A DNA stretch of 64,000 nt from Ralstonia pickettii (GCF_001699815.1 NZ_MCGB01000072.1:1-64000), one strand, 5' to 3'; counted from the stretch's first letter, positions 16,581 through 25,287 are shown. A program made the numbers and translations. The notes: generated by a model not told the origin, from the sequence alone.

Positions 16581-18443
16581 TCAGGCTGACTTGCCGCGTG
16601 ACGCGCGCGTGCTGCGCGCCGCTGCCCGTTTGCCCAGCCAGGCCGAGCGCAGCGGCGAGGGCTCTGCTGCCAGCGCCAGCGTGAACTGCGGCGTCGCATC
16701 GGCGGCGAGCGTTACCTTCAGCGTCATCAGTTCGTCGCGGCGGAACACGTGCACCGGCACGGTATCGCCGGCGCGATAGCGCGTGAGCGTCTTGTCGAGC
16801 TGGCCGGCCGGAACACGCAGGCCGTCCACCGCGACGATCAGATCGCCGGCAGACAATCCGGCGCGCTGCGCCGGGCTGCCGTCGAAGACCTGCTGCAGCT
16901 TGACGAAGCCGTTCTCGGCGGCGGTCTTGACGCCCAGCGCGAGCGCCGTATCGGCGGCCTTGCGCGTGGCGCTCACGCCCATCGCCTTGAAGAGCGCAGG
17001 CAGCGGTGGGTCGTCGCGGCCTTCGCTCAACTGGCGCACCAGCGTGCGCAGGCGCACACCGGTGGTTTCTTCCATCAGGGTGATGAGCCCCGCTTCGGTC
17101 ACGCCGCGCTGCGCGTGGCCGGCGGCGTAGAAATCGCGGCCGTACGTCACCCACAGAGCGCGCATCACGTCATCGAGCGAACGTTCGCCGTGGGTCTGCG
17201 TGCGGATCGTGAGGTCCAGCGCCAGCGCCACCAGCGAGCCCTTGGTGTAATAGCTGACGATGGCGTTGGGGGCGTTCTCGTCCTGGCGGTAGTACTTCGT
17301 CCAGGCGTCGAACGAGCTTTCTGCCACGCTCTGCTTGAGGCGGCCGCTGCCGCGCAGCACGCCGTTCCATGTCTTGCCGAGCATCTCCAGATATTGCGCT
17401 TCGGAGATCAGGCCCGAGCGCACCAGCATCAGGTCGTCGTAATAGCTGGTGAACCCTTCAAACAGCCACAGCAACGGTGTGTGGACCTCGCGGTCGAGCG
17501 CGTACGGCACGAAGGTGGCCGGCTTGATGCGCTTGACGTTCCAGGTGTGGAAATACTCGTGGCTAACGAGGCCAAGGAAGGTGCGATAGCCCTCGGTGGT
17601 CTCATCGCGGCCGGCTACGGGCAAATCGCCGCGCGCGCACATCAGCGCGGTGCTGGCGCGATGCTCGAGGCCGCCGTAGCCGTCGGTGGTGACCATCGTC
17701 ATGAAGACGTAGCGGCGGTTGCTGTCGAGGAACGGCGCCGTGGCGGTGTGCGGCTCGAACAGGCGGATCTGCGCTTCGCAGATGCGCTTGAAATCGCGGG
17801 CGATGCGTTCCAGATCGAGATTCGGTACGCGGCCGGTAAAGACGGCGTCGTGCTGCGCGCCGCAGGCCTCGAACGACACCAGCTCGAACGTGCCCATCTC
17901 AACCGGGTGGTCGATCAGTTCGTCGTAGTCCGCTGCTTCGTACCAGCCGAAGCCGTGGCGCTTGGCGCCAGCCTTGCCCTGGACGCGTCCAGTGGCCTCG
18001 CGCAGCGCGGTCGCCACGCGCCAGCCGCGGTAGGCCTCTCCGGCCGGCGGCTGGATGTCGACCAGGCAACGCTGGTCATCCGCGCCTTCCACACGCAGGA
18101 ATACCGACGTGCCATTGAAGAAGCCGCGCGTGGCGTCCAGGTGCGCGGCGCGCACCGACAAGTCCCACGCATAGACGTCGTATGAAACCGTCAGCGGCCC
18201 GGTGCACGGGGCGGCCCACCACGTGTGCTTGTCGACCTTGGACAGGCGCACCGGCCTGTCCGCCGACGATGCCTCGATCCGCACGATGTTGCGCGCGAAC
18301 TCGCGGATCATGTAGCTGCCCGGAATCCACGCCGGCAGCGAAAAGCGCTGGCCTTGGCTGTCGGGCGCGTCAACCGTGACGGTGACGGTGAAAACGTGCG
18401 CCTCGGGCGCGGCGGGGGCAATGGTGTAGCGGATCGGCTTCAT
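16581..18443 (-). CDS. M61-family metallopeptidase with C-terminal PDZ domain
   Basis: A 620-residue peptidase of the glycyl-aminopeptidase M61 family. The zinc site HEYFH is near residue 292 within SHEYFHTWNVKRIKP, and the third ligand glutamate is in WLFEGFTSYY about 35 residues later. A PDZ domain follows near the C-terminus (GSPAQRAGLSAGDLIVAVDG). No signal peptide is seen, so it is probably cytoplasmic. A TACAAT -10 box lies 7 to 12 bases before the ATG, so transcription may start at or within a base of the start codon (leaderless). It probably forms an operon with the downstream FUSC gene. Confidence 0.9.
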   Translation of the reverse strand: MKPIRYTIAPAAPEAHVFTVTVTVDAPDSQGQRFSLPAWIPGSYMIREFARNIVRIEASSADRPVRLSKVDKHTWWAAPCTGPLTVSYDVYAWDLSVRAAHLDATRGFFNGTSVFLRVEGADDQRCLVDIQPPAGEAYRGWRVATALREATGRVQGKAGAKRHGFGWYEAADYDELIDHPVEMGTFELVSFEACGAQHDAVFTGRVPNLDLERIARDFKRICEAQIRLFEPHTATAPFLDSNRRYVFMTMVTTDGYGGLEHRASTALMCARGDLPVAGRDETTEGYRTFLGLVSHEYFHTWNVKRIKPATFVPYALDREVHTPLLWLFEGFTSYYDDLMLVRSGLISEAQYLEMLGKTWNGVLRGSGRLKQSVAESSFDAWTKYYRQDENAPNAIVSYYTKGSLVALALDLTIRTQTHGERSLDDVMRALWVTYGRDFYAAGHAQRGVTEAGLITLMEETTGVRLRTLVRQLSEGRDDPPLPALFKAMGVSATRKAADTALALGVKTAAENGFVKLQQVFDGSPAQRAGLSAGDLIVAVDGLRVPAGQLDKTLTRYRAGDTVPVHVFRRDELMTLKVTLAADATPQFTLALAAEPSPLRSAWLGKRAAARSTRASRGKSA

Positions 18444-18450
18444 GGCGGAC

Positions 18451-18480
18451 ATTGTAGCGTTGCCGTCCCACGCCGCCGAA
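18451..18480 (-). promoter_or_regulatory. Promoter of the M61 peptidase gene
   Basis: The minus strand has TACAAT (18451-18456) with an 18-base spacer to TTCGGC (18475-18480), a poor -35. The expected transcription start, about 7 bases past the -10, falls at 18443-18444, which is the ATG itself. An alternative ATG at 18452 would lie inside the -10 box and is therefore unlikely. Confidence 0.45.
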
Positions 18481-18510
18481 GCCAAATCGTCCGCAAACCG
18501 GCCTGCCAGC

Positions 18511-19527
18511 CTATCGGTTGACGTCGACCACGACGCGCCCGCGCATCTTGCCGGCCATGATGTCGTGGGCTGCGTCGATGGCCTCGGAAAGCGTCACCTC
18601 GCGCGTGATGGCGGCCAGGCGATCGGGCAGCAGATCGGCGGCCAGACGCTGCCACGCGGTCTGGCGCAGCGCGCGTGGCGCCATCACGCTGTCGATCCCG
18701 CACAGGGTCACGCCACGCAGGATGAACGGTGCGACCGTGGCCGGAAAATCCATCCCCTGCGCAAGCCCGCACGCCGTGACCACACCGCCATAGCGCACCT
18801 GTGCGCACGCGTTCGCCAGCGTGTGCGAGCCCACCGAATCGACCACCGCCGCCCAGCGTTCCTTCTGCAACGGCTTGCCGGGGGCGGAAAGCTCGGCGCG
18901 GTCGATCACCTCCGTCGCGCCCAGCGCCTGCAGGAAATCGGCCTCGCTCGTCTTGCCGGTGGACGCCACCACGCGGTAGCCCAGCTTGCCGAGCAGCGCG
19001 ATGGCGATCGAGCCCACGCCGCCCGATGCGCCCGTCACCAGGACCTCGCCGTCGCCCGGTTTCACGCCGGCACGCTCCAACGCCAGCACCGACAGCATCG
19101 CCGTGTAGCCGGCCGTGCCGATCGCCATGGCCTGCCGCGCGTCGAGCCCCGCCGGCAATGCCACCAGCCAATTGCCCGAAAGCCGCGCCTGCTGGGCGAG
19201 GCACCCCCAATGCGTCTCGCCGACGCCCCAGCCGTTGAGCACGACCGCATCGCCCGTCCTCCAGTCCGGATGCGAGGAATCGAGCACGACACCCGCGCCG
19301 TCGATGCCGGCCACCATCGGCCATTTGCGCACGACCGGGCCTTTGCCGGTGATGGCCAGGCCGTCCTTGTAATTGATGGTCGACCAGTCCACGCGGATCA
19401 GCACATCGCCGGCGGTCACCTCGTTGGCCAGCGCTTCGGGTGCGGACAACGCCGCGTCATCGAGGTCGACGATGTGGGCCAGCGGCCCGCCATCCTGCTT
19501 TTCCAGCATCAGCGCGCGAAACGACAT
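18511..19527 (-). CDS. acuI: AcuI/YhdH-type NADPH-dependent acryloyl-CoA reductase
   Basis: A 338-residue medium-chain reductase without zinc ligands. AcuI reduces toxic acryloyl-CoA to propionyl-CoA. The sequence has the family signatures TINYKDGLAITG, the Rossmann motif VTGASGGVGSIAI, and the NADP-side segment VASTGK. The C-terminal VVVDV ends the last strand. The ATG at 19527 follows a GGAGA ribosome site; an upstream in-frame ATG at 19557 adds ten unconserved residues. It is a single gene on the minus strand, after the dsbC terminator. Other quinone-oxidoreductase activities in this family cannot be excluded. Confidence 0.88.
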   Translation of the reverse strand: MSFRALMLEKQDGGPLAHIVDLDDAALSAPEALANEVTAGDVLIRVDWSTINYKDGLAITGKGPVVRKWPMVAGIDGAGVVLDSSHPDWRTGDAVVLNGWGVGETHWGCLAQQARLSGNWLVALPAGLDARQAMAIGTAGYTAMLSVLALERAGVKPGDGEVLVTGASGGVGSIAIALLGKLGYRVVASTGKTSEADFLQALGATEVIDRAELSAPGKPLQKERWAAVVDSVGSHTLANACAQVRYGGVVTACGLAQGMDFPATVAPFILRGVTLCGIDSVMAPRALRQTAWQRLAADLLPDRLAAITREVTLSEAIDAAHDIMAGKMRGRVVVDVNR

Positions 19528-19563
19528 ACCAAGTCTCCAAAGGTGAGTTGAATGCAAGCGCCC

Positions 19564-19593
19564 AAAGAAAAAGCGCCGGATCGACCGGCGCTT
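19564..19593 (-). terminator. Rho-independent terminator of dsbC
   Basis: On the minus strand the perfect stem AAGCGCCGG / CCGGCGCTT with a 5-base loop runs into TTTTTCTTT. It lies 12 bases beyond the dsbC stop codon. Confidence 0.9.
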
Positions 19594-19605
19594 CCTTCGC
19601 GTGAA

Positions 19606-20352
19606 TTATGACTTCTTGAGCGCGGCGAACTTACGCTCCAGCGTGGCTGCATCGATCAGGCCCGGGGCCCGCGAGCCGTCCGGGAAGATGATGGCCGGCG
19701 TGCCGGTCACGTTCAGTTGCTGGCCAAGCTTCAGGTTGGCTTCCAGCGGTGTATCGCAGGTGCCGGCGCCGCCCGGGGCGGTCTTGGCGGTCATCCAGTC
19801 GCGCCAGGCCTTGGCGCGGTCGGCCGAACACCAGATCTGCTTGGCCTTGGTGTTCGAGTCTTCCGACAGGATCGGGAACAGGAAGGTGTAGACGGTGACG
19901 TTGTCGACCTGCGTGAGCATCTGCTCCAGCTTGTGGCAGTACGGGCAGTTCGGATCGGAGAACACGGCGATCTTGCGTGCACCGTTGCCCTTGACCCACT
20001 TCACGGCGCGGTCCAGCGGCAGGTCGGACCACTTGACGCGGTTCAGCTCGGCCAGGCGCTCCTGCGTGAGGTTCGTGGCGGTCTGCGTGTCCAGCAGATC
20101 GCCGTTGAGCACGTAGCGGCCGGTGGCATCGCTGTAGACGACCTGGCTGCCGAGGTTGATCTCGTACAGGCCGGCCAGCGGCGACTTGGTGACGCTCTTG
20201 ATCTCCACGTTCGGGCCCAGGGCCTTCTGCACCGTGGCCTTCACCTTGTCCAATGCGGGCTCGGCGGCACCGGCGCTCAATACATAGCCCGCGCCAATGG
20301 CTGCCACTGCCACCGCAGAGGCGATGGCCGCCACCCGAATACGAAACGACAT
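19606..20352 (-). CDS. dsbC: Thiol:disulfide interchange protein (disulfide isomerase)
   Basis: A 248-residue periplasmic protein that rearranges wrong disulfides. It has a signal sequence (MSFRIRVAAIASAVAVAAIG), the N-terminal dimerisation domain, and a thioredoxin domain with the active-site CPYC at residues 136-139 in FSDPNCPYCHKLE. The cis-proline loop is TGTPAIIFPDGSR. The start at 20352 follows AGGAG. It lies behind the ubiH-like gene on the same strand with 46 bases between them and ends in a strong terminator. Confidence 0.95.
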   Translation of the reverse strand: MSFRIRVAAIASAVAVAAIGAGYVLSAGAAEPALDKVKATVQKALGPNVEIKSVTKSPLAGLYEINLGSQVVYSDATGRYVLNGDLLDTQTATNLTQERLAELNRVKWSDLPLDRAVKWVKGNGARKIAVFSDPNCPYCHKLEQMLTQVDNVTVYTFLFPILSEDSNTKAKQIWCSADRAKAWRDWMTAKTAPGGAGTCDTPLEANLKLGQQLNVTGTPAIIFPDGSRAPGLIDAATLERKFAALKKS

Positions 20353-20398
20353 AACGACTCCTGGAACCCCGAAAAACCACAAATCCGCTGAGAGTGCC

Positions 20399-21694
20399 TC
20401 AGCCGAGTGCGTGCCTGATCAACAAGCGTTTGATAAATGGCGTCATGCCCACCATGCGCATCCCCGCGTTGCGTACCGTGCGAGGCAGCGCGCCCGGCAG
20501 GGCGAACAGTTTGTGCAGACCATCGGTGGCGGCCGTGAGCGAAAGGAGGTCTTCGCGGCGGGCACGCTCGTAGCGGCGCAGCAACCTCAGATCGCCATGA
20601 TCGCGCATGGTTTCACGTTCCGCCATCACACGGCCAATTTCCGACACATCCCTAAGCCCGAGGTTCATGCCCTGCCCGGCCAGCGGATGAATCACATGCG
20701 CTGCATCGCCCACCAGCGCCACACGTGGCGCGACCGCCCGGCTGGCGTGTTGCAGCACGAGCGGGAAGCCCTGCGCAGGCGTGATGTTCGACAAGCGCCC
20801 GAAGCGGGCGGCGATGGCGCCACCCGCCGCGGCCTCGACCGCGCGGCACAGCGCCTCGGGCGACAGCGCAAGCAGTTCGCGGGCGTGATCTTCACTGGCC
20901 GACCACACCATCGACACGCGTCGATCGGGCAGCGGCAGCATCGCGAGGATCTCGCCGCGTACCGGCGCGGCGTCATCCGCTTCGGCGGCCTGCTCGGCGG
21001 ATGCACCGAGGAACCATTGCCACGCGGTGTCCTGATGCCAGCGCTCGGCCTGGAAGTTGGCAACCACGCCGAGCTGCCGGTACGGCTTCGCTTCGGCCTG
21101 GATGCCGGCCTGCTGGCGCACCCACGAATTCTTGCCATCGGCGCCGATCACGCATTCCGCGCGGATCGTCTGCCCGTCGGCCAGCGTCAGGCGCACGGCA
21201 TCGGCTTGCATTTCGAAGCCGGTGGCGGCGTGCGGGAAGGTCTGCACCGTGTGGGCGAAGCGCAGCGCCGTTTCCAGCGCACGCTCGACCAGCGAGGATT
21301 CGGCAATCCACGCCAGTTGCGGCGTGCCGGCTGCGTAGGCGGAAAAGTGCAGGTCGGGATGGGCGTGTTCGCCGCGTGCGGCGGCGGCGTCGCCGAAGAT
21401 GCGCATGTCGTGCACAGGCTGCACGCGCGTCATGTCGAGGGCCGGCCAGATGCGCAACTGCTCCAGCAGCGCCTGCGAGCTGGACGAGAACGCGTAGACG
21501 CGTGCATCCCAGGCGTCCGGCCCGGCGGCTGCGGACACTGGGGCGGGCGTTGCGATATGCGCGATGCGCAAGCCGATCTGCGCCAGCCGGAGCGCGCAGG
21601 CGCGCCCGACGATGCCACCGCCCACCACGGCCACGTGGTAAGGCGCAGCCTCCTTGTGAGCCGCCTTGGAAGAGGAAAACGCGGGTGTATTCAT
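20399..21694 (-). CDS. UbiH/UbiF-family FAD-dependent hydroxylase
   Basis: A 431-residue flavoprotein monooxygenase of the ubiquinone-biosynthesis hydroxylase family. The dinucleotide-binding VVGGGIVGRACALRLA is near residue 20, the middle GADGKNSWVR motif follows, and the FAD ribityl motif GDAAHVIHPLAGQGMNLGLRD is in the C-terminal third. Which ring position it hydroxylates (UbiH, UbiF, UbiI or UbiM type) is not clear. A perfect TATAAT box ends ten bases before the ATG, so the mRNA leader may be only about three bases. Confidence 0.88.
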   Translation of the reverse strand: MNTPAFSSSKAAHKEAAPYHVAVVGGGIVGRACALRLAQIGLRIAHIATPAPVSAAAGPDAWDARVYAFSSSSQALLEQLRIWPALDMTRVQPVHDMRIFGDAAAARGEHAHPDLHFSAYAAGTPQLAWIAESSLVERALETALRFAHTVQTFPHAATGFEMQADAVRLTLADGQTIRAECVIGADGKNSWVRQQAGIQAEAKPYRQLGVVANFQAERWHQDTAWQWFLGASAEQAAEADDAAPVRGEILAMLPLPDRRVSMVWSASEDHARELLALSPEALCRAVEAAAGGAIAARFGRLSNITPAQGFPLVLQHASRAVAPRVALVGDAAHVIHPLAGQGMNLGLRDVSEIGRVMAERETMRDHGDLRLLRRYERARREDLLSLTAATDGLHKLFALPGALPRTVRNAGMRMVGMTPFIKRLLIRHALG

Positions 21695-21703
21695 GGTGCG
21701 CCG

Positions 21704-21709
21704 ATTATA
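21704..21709 (-). promoter_or_regulatory. -10 box of the UbiH-family gene
   Basis: The minus strand reads TATAAT exactly, in GCTATAATCGG. No convincing -35 lies 16-18 bases upstream. With the usual 7-base distance the start of transcription is at about 21697, three bases before the ATG, which suggests a nearly leaderless mRNA. Confidence 0.5.
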
Positions 21710-21858
21710 GCGGCGGGGGGTGCTGCGCCCTTGTGACCGCGCAAATGTGTCGCGACGGATATGGGGCACCGCCGCAGATCGGCTCGGTGTTTACGCCTAC
21801 CGTCTCCAAAAGAGGCAAAAAAATCACTTCAGATCGTTGCTGCGTCCGGAGCATATTT

Positions 21859-21894
21859 GGTACGCATATGTGTCAGGTACGCCGCATGTGTGCC
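21859..21894. repeat. Two tandem degenerate direct repeats in an intergenic region
   Basis: GGTACGCATATGTGTCA (21859-21875) is directly followed by GGTACGCCGCATGTGTGCC (21876-21894). A TGACGTCA palindrome lies at 21926-21933. These are the only signals I see in the 365-base gap between the divergent ubiH-like and lipoprotein genes, and they may be binding sites for a regulator of either gene. Confidence 0.35.
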
Positions 21895-22059
21895 AAGCAC
21901 GTCGCCTGCCCGCAGACCCCAAAAGTGACGTCATTTACACCTCGAGCCATGCACTCAAGTCATCCGCCAGGATGGACGATAAAAGGCGGGTAATTCGACG
22001 TTTTGAAGGGCGTGAGCCGCCGATACAGTGCGGGTCCGATCCACGCATTTCCCATCGCC

Positions 22060-22449
22060 ATGTGGACTTTCTCCGAACGCTCCGCCGCATCTCTGATGCT
22101 GGCCGCGCTGCTGGCACTGGCCGGCTGTGCGCAAATGCCTGCCCAGACGCCCGCCCCGGTGGCCCGCACCGCGCCCACCGGCGAAGTCATGACCTTCGCC
22201 ATCCCGCCCGATGCGCTGGGCGCGCATGATCCGCAACTGACCGCTGTGCTGACCAAGGCTGGCGCGCTCGCCGCTGCACAAAAACGGTCGGCGACGATCC
22301 AGGTGGCCGCGCTGGCACAGGATTTCCGCTATCTGAACCAGGCGCTATGGAACGGCGTGCCCGCGCAGCGCGCCGGCTATGTCCGCCTGGAAAACCTGAC
22401 CGTCAGCGCCAGCCAGCCCTATAGCGTGACGATCCGCACGCAGGATTAA
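22060..22449 (+). CDS. Small predicted lipoprotein, function unknown
   Basis: A 129-residue protein with a type II signal peptide whose lipobox is LAGC, followed by a Pro/Ala-rich linker and a C-terminal part without a fold I recognise. The ATG at 22060 (MWTFSERSAASLML) gives the best signal peptide; an in-frame start at 22003 would bury it. The next gene follows after ten bases, so it is probably the first gene of a three-gene run of exported proteins ending with a lytic transglycosylase. Confidence 0.65.
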   Translation: MWTFSERSAASLMLAALLALAGCAQMPAQTPAPVARTAPTGEVMTFAIPPDALGAHDPQLTAVLTKAGALAAAQKRSATIQVAALAQDFRYLNQALWNGVPAQRAGYVRLENLTVSASQPYSVTIRTQD

Positions 22450-22459
22450 GAGGACCTTC

Positions 22460-22798
22460 ATGCGTATGACCCATCTGCTCTTCCCGCTCACCGTCGGCCT
22501 GCTGACGGTACCGGCCGCCTCGGCTTTTGCCGCGCCGCCCGATGCACTGATGCCGGCGACGGCCGCGGCGCCCGACCGGGTCTATCCGCCCCTGCCCTCG
22601 CTGGCGATGCTGCCGCCGGGCGGCGGCGCCGAAATCGAGCCTGCGCCTGCCGCCCACACGCGTGGCAGCAAGCGCAAGGTTGTGACGACGCAGTGGCGCA
22701 AGGCGACCGAGCCGGTGCCGCGCATGGTGGTGTCGGAGGCATCGCACACGTATCTGGCCGGGATCGAGCGACAGCTTGAAGTGGCCCTGCAGAAGTAA
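22460..22798 (+). CDS. Small exported protein, function unknown
   Basis: A 112-residue protein with a cleavable signal peptide (MRMTHLLFPLTVGLLTVPAA, cleavage near AFA). A Pro-rich stretch, a basic patch SKRKVV and a helical end, YLAGIERQLEVALQK, follow. No family is recognised. An AGAGGA ribosome site precedes the ATG. Its place between a lipoprotein and a transglycosylase suggests a cell-envelope role. Confidence 0.65.
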   Translation: MRMTHLLFPLTVGLLTVPAASAFAAPPDALMPATAAAPDRVYPPLPSLAMLPPGGGAEIEPAPAAHTRGSKRKVVTTQWRKATEPVPRMVVSEASHTYLAGIERQLEVALQK

Positions 22799-22822
22799 TC
22801 CACGATCTCCGCCGGAGCCGTC

Positions 22823-23296
22823 ATGCCCCTCGCCCGCCCTCTTCGCTTGAACTGCAGCCGCCTTGGCGCGGCGCTTGTGCTGGCCGCCTCCAGCGTTGCT
22901 GCGCACGCCGCCTCGGGCGATTGCTTTGAGCAGGCCGGTACCTATCAGGGCGTCAACCCGACGGTGCTGCGCGCCATCGTGTGGTTTGAATCGAAGGGTG
23001 ATGCGGGCGCCATCCACCGCAACGCAGATGGCTCGGTCGACATCGGCCAGGCGCAGATCAATTCAATCCACTTCAGCACGCTGGCGCGCTACGGCGTGCC
23101 GCGCCGTGCACTGACCGACGCCTGCGTCAACGTGTTCGTAGCGGCCTGGCTGCTCAAGCAGAAGATGGTCCGCCATGGAAATACATGGCGGGCCATCGGC
23201 GCGTATCACTCGGAAACGCCTGCCCACCGCGACGCCTATGCGCGCAGCATCCAGCGGGTGCTGATGTCGTGGGGGGAATTGCGGGCCGACCGCTGA
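22823..23296 (+). CDS. Lytic transglycosylase, IagB/IpgF/VirB1-like
   Basis: A 157-residue secreted muramidase with a signal peptide and a single SLT domain. The catalytic glutamate is in VWFESKG, followed by ADGSVDIGQAQINS and, at the end, GAYHSETPAHRDAYARS. Small transglycosylases of this type open peptidoglycan for secretion systems, pili or flagella. No secretion genes are in the window, but an isolated fliT gene follows in convergent orientation, so the partner machine is unknown. Confidence 0.88.
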   Translation: MPLARPLRLNCSRLGAALVLAASSVAAHAASGDCFEQAGTYQGVNPTVLRAIVWFESKGDAGAIHRNADGSVDIGQAQINSIHFSTLARYGVPRRALTDACVNVFVAAWLLKQKMVRHGNTWRAIGAYHSETPAHRDAYARSIQRVLMSWGELRADR

Positions 23297-23327
23297 ATCG
23301 GGTCCGGCCCTGGAACCAGGCTGCCGC

Positions 23328-23705
23328 TCAGTAGTACGAGACGGCGGCGTATGCCTGACGTGCGCCGATGGCACGGCGCTCGCCGCTGACCAGGCGCATC
23401 AGCTCATCCTGACGCGGGCAGACCAGCGCACGCACACGGGCGTCGTTGGCCAGAATGCGCATCATCAGGTCGCGCTTGCGCTGTATTTCTTCGTGCGACA
23501 AGGCCGGGCGCAGACCGTGGCCCAAGCGCTCCATGTGCGCCGCGCATTCGCGCTCCAGCAAGCTCACTTCGTCCCAGTCGCCGCGTTCTGCAGCATCCAC
23601 CATGTCTTCGGACAGGCTGGCGATGGCCTCGTAGCAGGCAAACAGGCCGGCGCTGTCGGAAACCGTATGGATCGGGCGGGCGGCGGTGGCGACAGTCCAG
23701 GACAT
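23328..23705 (-). CDS. fliT: FliT-type flagellar chaperone
   Basis: A 125-residue, almost fully helical protein resembling FliT, the export chaperone of the filament cap FliD. Recognisable are YEAIASLSEDMVDAAERGDWDEV near the N-terminus, then the EIQRKRDLMMRILAND segment and a Gln/Arg-rich last helix. The ATG at 23705 has GGAG upstream; the longer in-frame start at 23942 is not supported. It stands alone, away from the usual fliD-fliS-fliT order, and is preceded by a sigma-54-like promoter. It may be a second or relocated copy. Confidence 0.75.
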   Translation of the reverse strand: MSWTVATAARPIHTVSDSAGLFACYEAIASLSEDMVDAAERGDWDEVSLLERECAAHMERLGHGLRPALSHEEIQRKRDLMMRILANDARVRALVCPRQDELMRLVSGERRAIGARQAYAAVSYY

Positions 23706-23747
23706 GCTGTGCTCCAGAGTCAAACGTTGTTGTTTGCAGCAAGCTAG

Positions 23748-23764
23748 TGCAATAGGCATGCCTG
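23748..23764 (-). promoter_or_regulatory. Candidate sigma-54 promoter for fliT
   Basis: The minus strand reads CAGGCATGCCTATTGCA. GG and GC are spaced by ten bases, and the surrounding bases fit YTGGCACGRNNNTTGCW at 11 of 14 defined positions. Transcription would start near 23738, leaving a 33-base leader that contains the GGAG ribosome site. Confidence 0.45.
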
Positions 23765-23895
23765 GCCGGTGCCGAGCCGTTTCCCACCCGCCCAGAAATG
23801 CCGCCAAAGCCTTTGCTGGCTTGGGTTCGGAGGATACGGAGAGCGTCCGGCGGCGGGCATCGCAGACTCGAAAAACGGCCACTCGGGGCGAAGTT

Positions 23896-23916
23896 GTTAC
23901 GTTTCTGGAACGTAAC
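23896..23916. promoter_or_regulatory. Palindrome GTTACGTT-N5-AACGTAAC, candidate operator
   Basis: A perfect 8-base inverted repeat is followed by two further CGTAAC copies within 20 bases, making four copies of the hexamer. It lies in the 411-base gap between fliT and ychF, in which the sigma-54-like site is the only other signal I see. The binding protein is unknown. Confidence 0.4.
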
Positions 23917-24116
23917 GCGTAACGGGGCCGTAACGCCTTCACACCGCGAGCCGCCTAGCGCCTTGCACGACCAAATGCGCTTTCATTCCGGGGCGGGGCC
24001 CCACCTAGAGCGGTTACAATCACGCCTTTCCGTGAACGACGCGCACAGCCCGGATTCCACTGTGCTGCCGCCTCCTCCCGCGTCACGCAACCCCTTGATT
24101 TAGAGCCTTTTTCACC

Positions 24117-25208
24117 ATGAGCCTCCAATGCGGCATCGTCGGTCTGCCGAACGTCGGTAAGTCGACCCTGTTCAATGCCCTGACCAAAGCCGGCATCGCC
24201 GCCGAGAACTACCCGTTCTGCACGATCGAGCCCAACGTCGGCGTGGTGGAAGTGCCGGACGCCCGTCTGCAGGCACTGGCCGACATCGTCAAGCCCGAGC
24301 GGGTGCTGCCGGCAGTGGTCGAGTTCGTCGACATTGCGGGCCTGGTGGCGGGCGCCTCCAAGGGTGAGGGGCTGGGCAACCAGTTCCTGGCCAACATTCG
24401 CGAGACGGATGCCATCACGCACGTGGTGCGCTGTTTCGAAGATGAAAACGTGATCCACGTCGCCGGCAAGGTCGACCCGATCGCCGACATCGAGGTCATC
24501 AACACCGAACTGGCCCTCGCTGACCTGGCTACGGTGGAAAAGGCGCTGCAGCGCTACACCAAGGCCGCCAAGTCGGGCAACGACAAGGAAGCCGCCAAGC
24601 TGGTCGCCGTGCTGGAAAAAGCGCAGAAGGTGCTGGACGAAGCCAAGCCCGTGCGCGGCCTGAACCTGACCGACGACGAATGGGCAACCATCAAGCCGCT
24701 GTGCCTGATCACCGCGAAGCCGACCATGTACGTTGCCAACGTGCGCGAAGACGGCTTCGAGAACAACCCGCATCTGGATGCCGTGCGCAACTACGCCGCG
24801 CAGACGAATTCGCCGGTGGTGGCTGTGTGCGCCGCCATCGAAGCCGAAATCGCGGATCTGGATGACGCCGACAAGGCCGAATTCCTTGCCGACATCGGCA
24901 TGGACGAACCCGGCCTGAACCGCGTGATCCGCGCGGCCTTCAAGCTGCTGGGCCTGCAAACCTACTTCACCGCCGGTGTGAAGGAAGTGCGCGCCTGGAC
25001 GATCCACATCGGCGACACGGCGCCCCGCGCCGCAGCGGCCATCCACACCGACTTCGAACGCGGCTTCATCCGCGCCCAGACCATTTCGTACGACGATTTC
25101 ATCCAGTACAAGGGCGAACAGGGTGCCAAGGAAGCCGGCAAGATGCGCGCCGAAGGTAAGGAATACATCGTCAAGGACGGCGACGTGCTGCACTTCCTGT
25201 TCCATTAA
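24117..25208 (+). CDS. ychF: Ribosome-associated, redox-regulated ATPase YchF (OLA1 family)
   Basis: A 363-residue Obg-family P-loop protein that prefers ATP over GTP. Walker A is GLPNVGKST near residue 8, and the switch region is [20 protein letters not shown]. The G4 position has NVRED instead of NKxD, the change that gives ATP preference. The C-terminal TGS domain ends in [14 protein letters not shown]. It marks the left border of the genomic island; its native terminator now appears to be 22 kb away at 47288-47317. Confidence 0.97.
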   Translation: MSLQCGIVGLPNVGKSTLFNALTKAGIAAENYPFCTIEPNVGVVEVPDARLQALADIVKPERVLPAVVEFVDIAGLVAGASKGEGLGNQFLANIRETDAITHVVRCFEDENVIHVAGKVDPIADIEVINTELALADLATVEKALQRYTKAAKSGNDKEAAKLVAVLEKAQKVLDEAKPVRGLNLTDDEWATIKPLCLITAKPTMYVANVREDGFENNPHLDAVRNYAAQTNSPVVAVCAAIEAEIADLDDADKAEFLADIGMDEPGLNRVIRAAFKLLGLQTYFTAGVKEVRAWTIHIGDTAPRAAAAIHTDFERGFIRAQTISYDDFIQYKGEQGAKEAGKMRAEGKEYIVKDGDVLHFLFH

Positions 25209-25287
25209 CAGGTTTACTCCCCGGATACACGTTTGACAGAAGGCGCCTGCATGGACACACTCCCTGTGCTTCCGTGCGGCGCCTCTC

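Noticed and set aside
16570-17154. Extended N-terminus of the FUSC protein
   Set aside because: It would overlap the M61 gene in another frame and reads as Arg/Ala-rich nonsense.
25233-25261. Promoter TTGACA upstream of ginA
   Set aside because: The -35 hexamer is perfect, but no -10 resembles TATAAT at 16-18 bases. The segment is more likely part of the island end.
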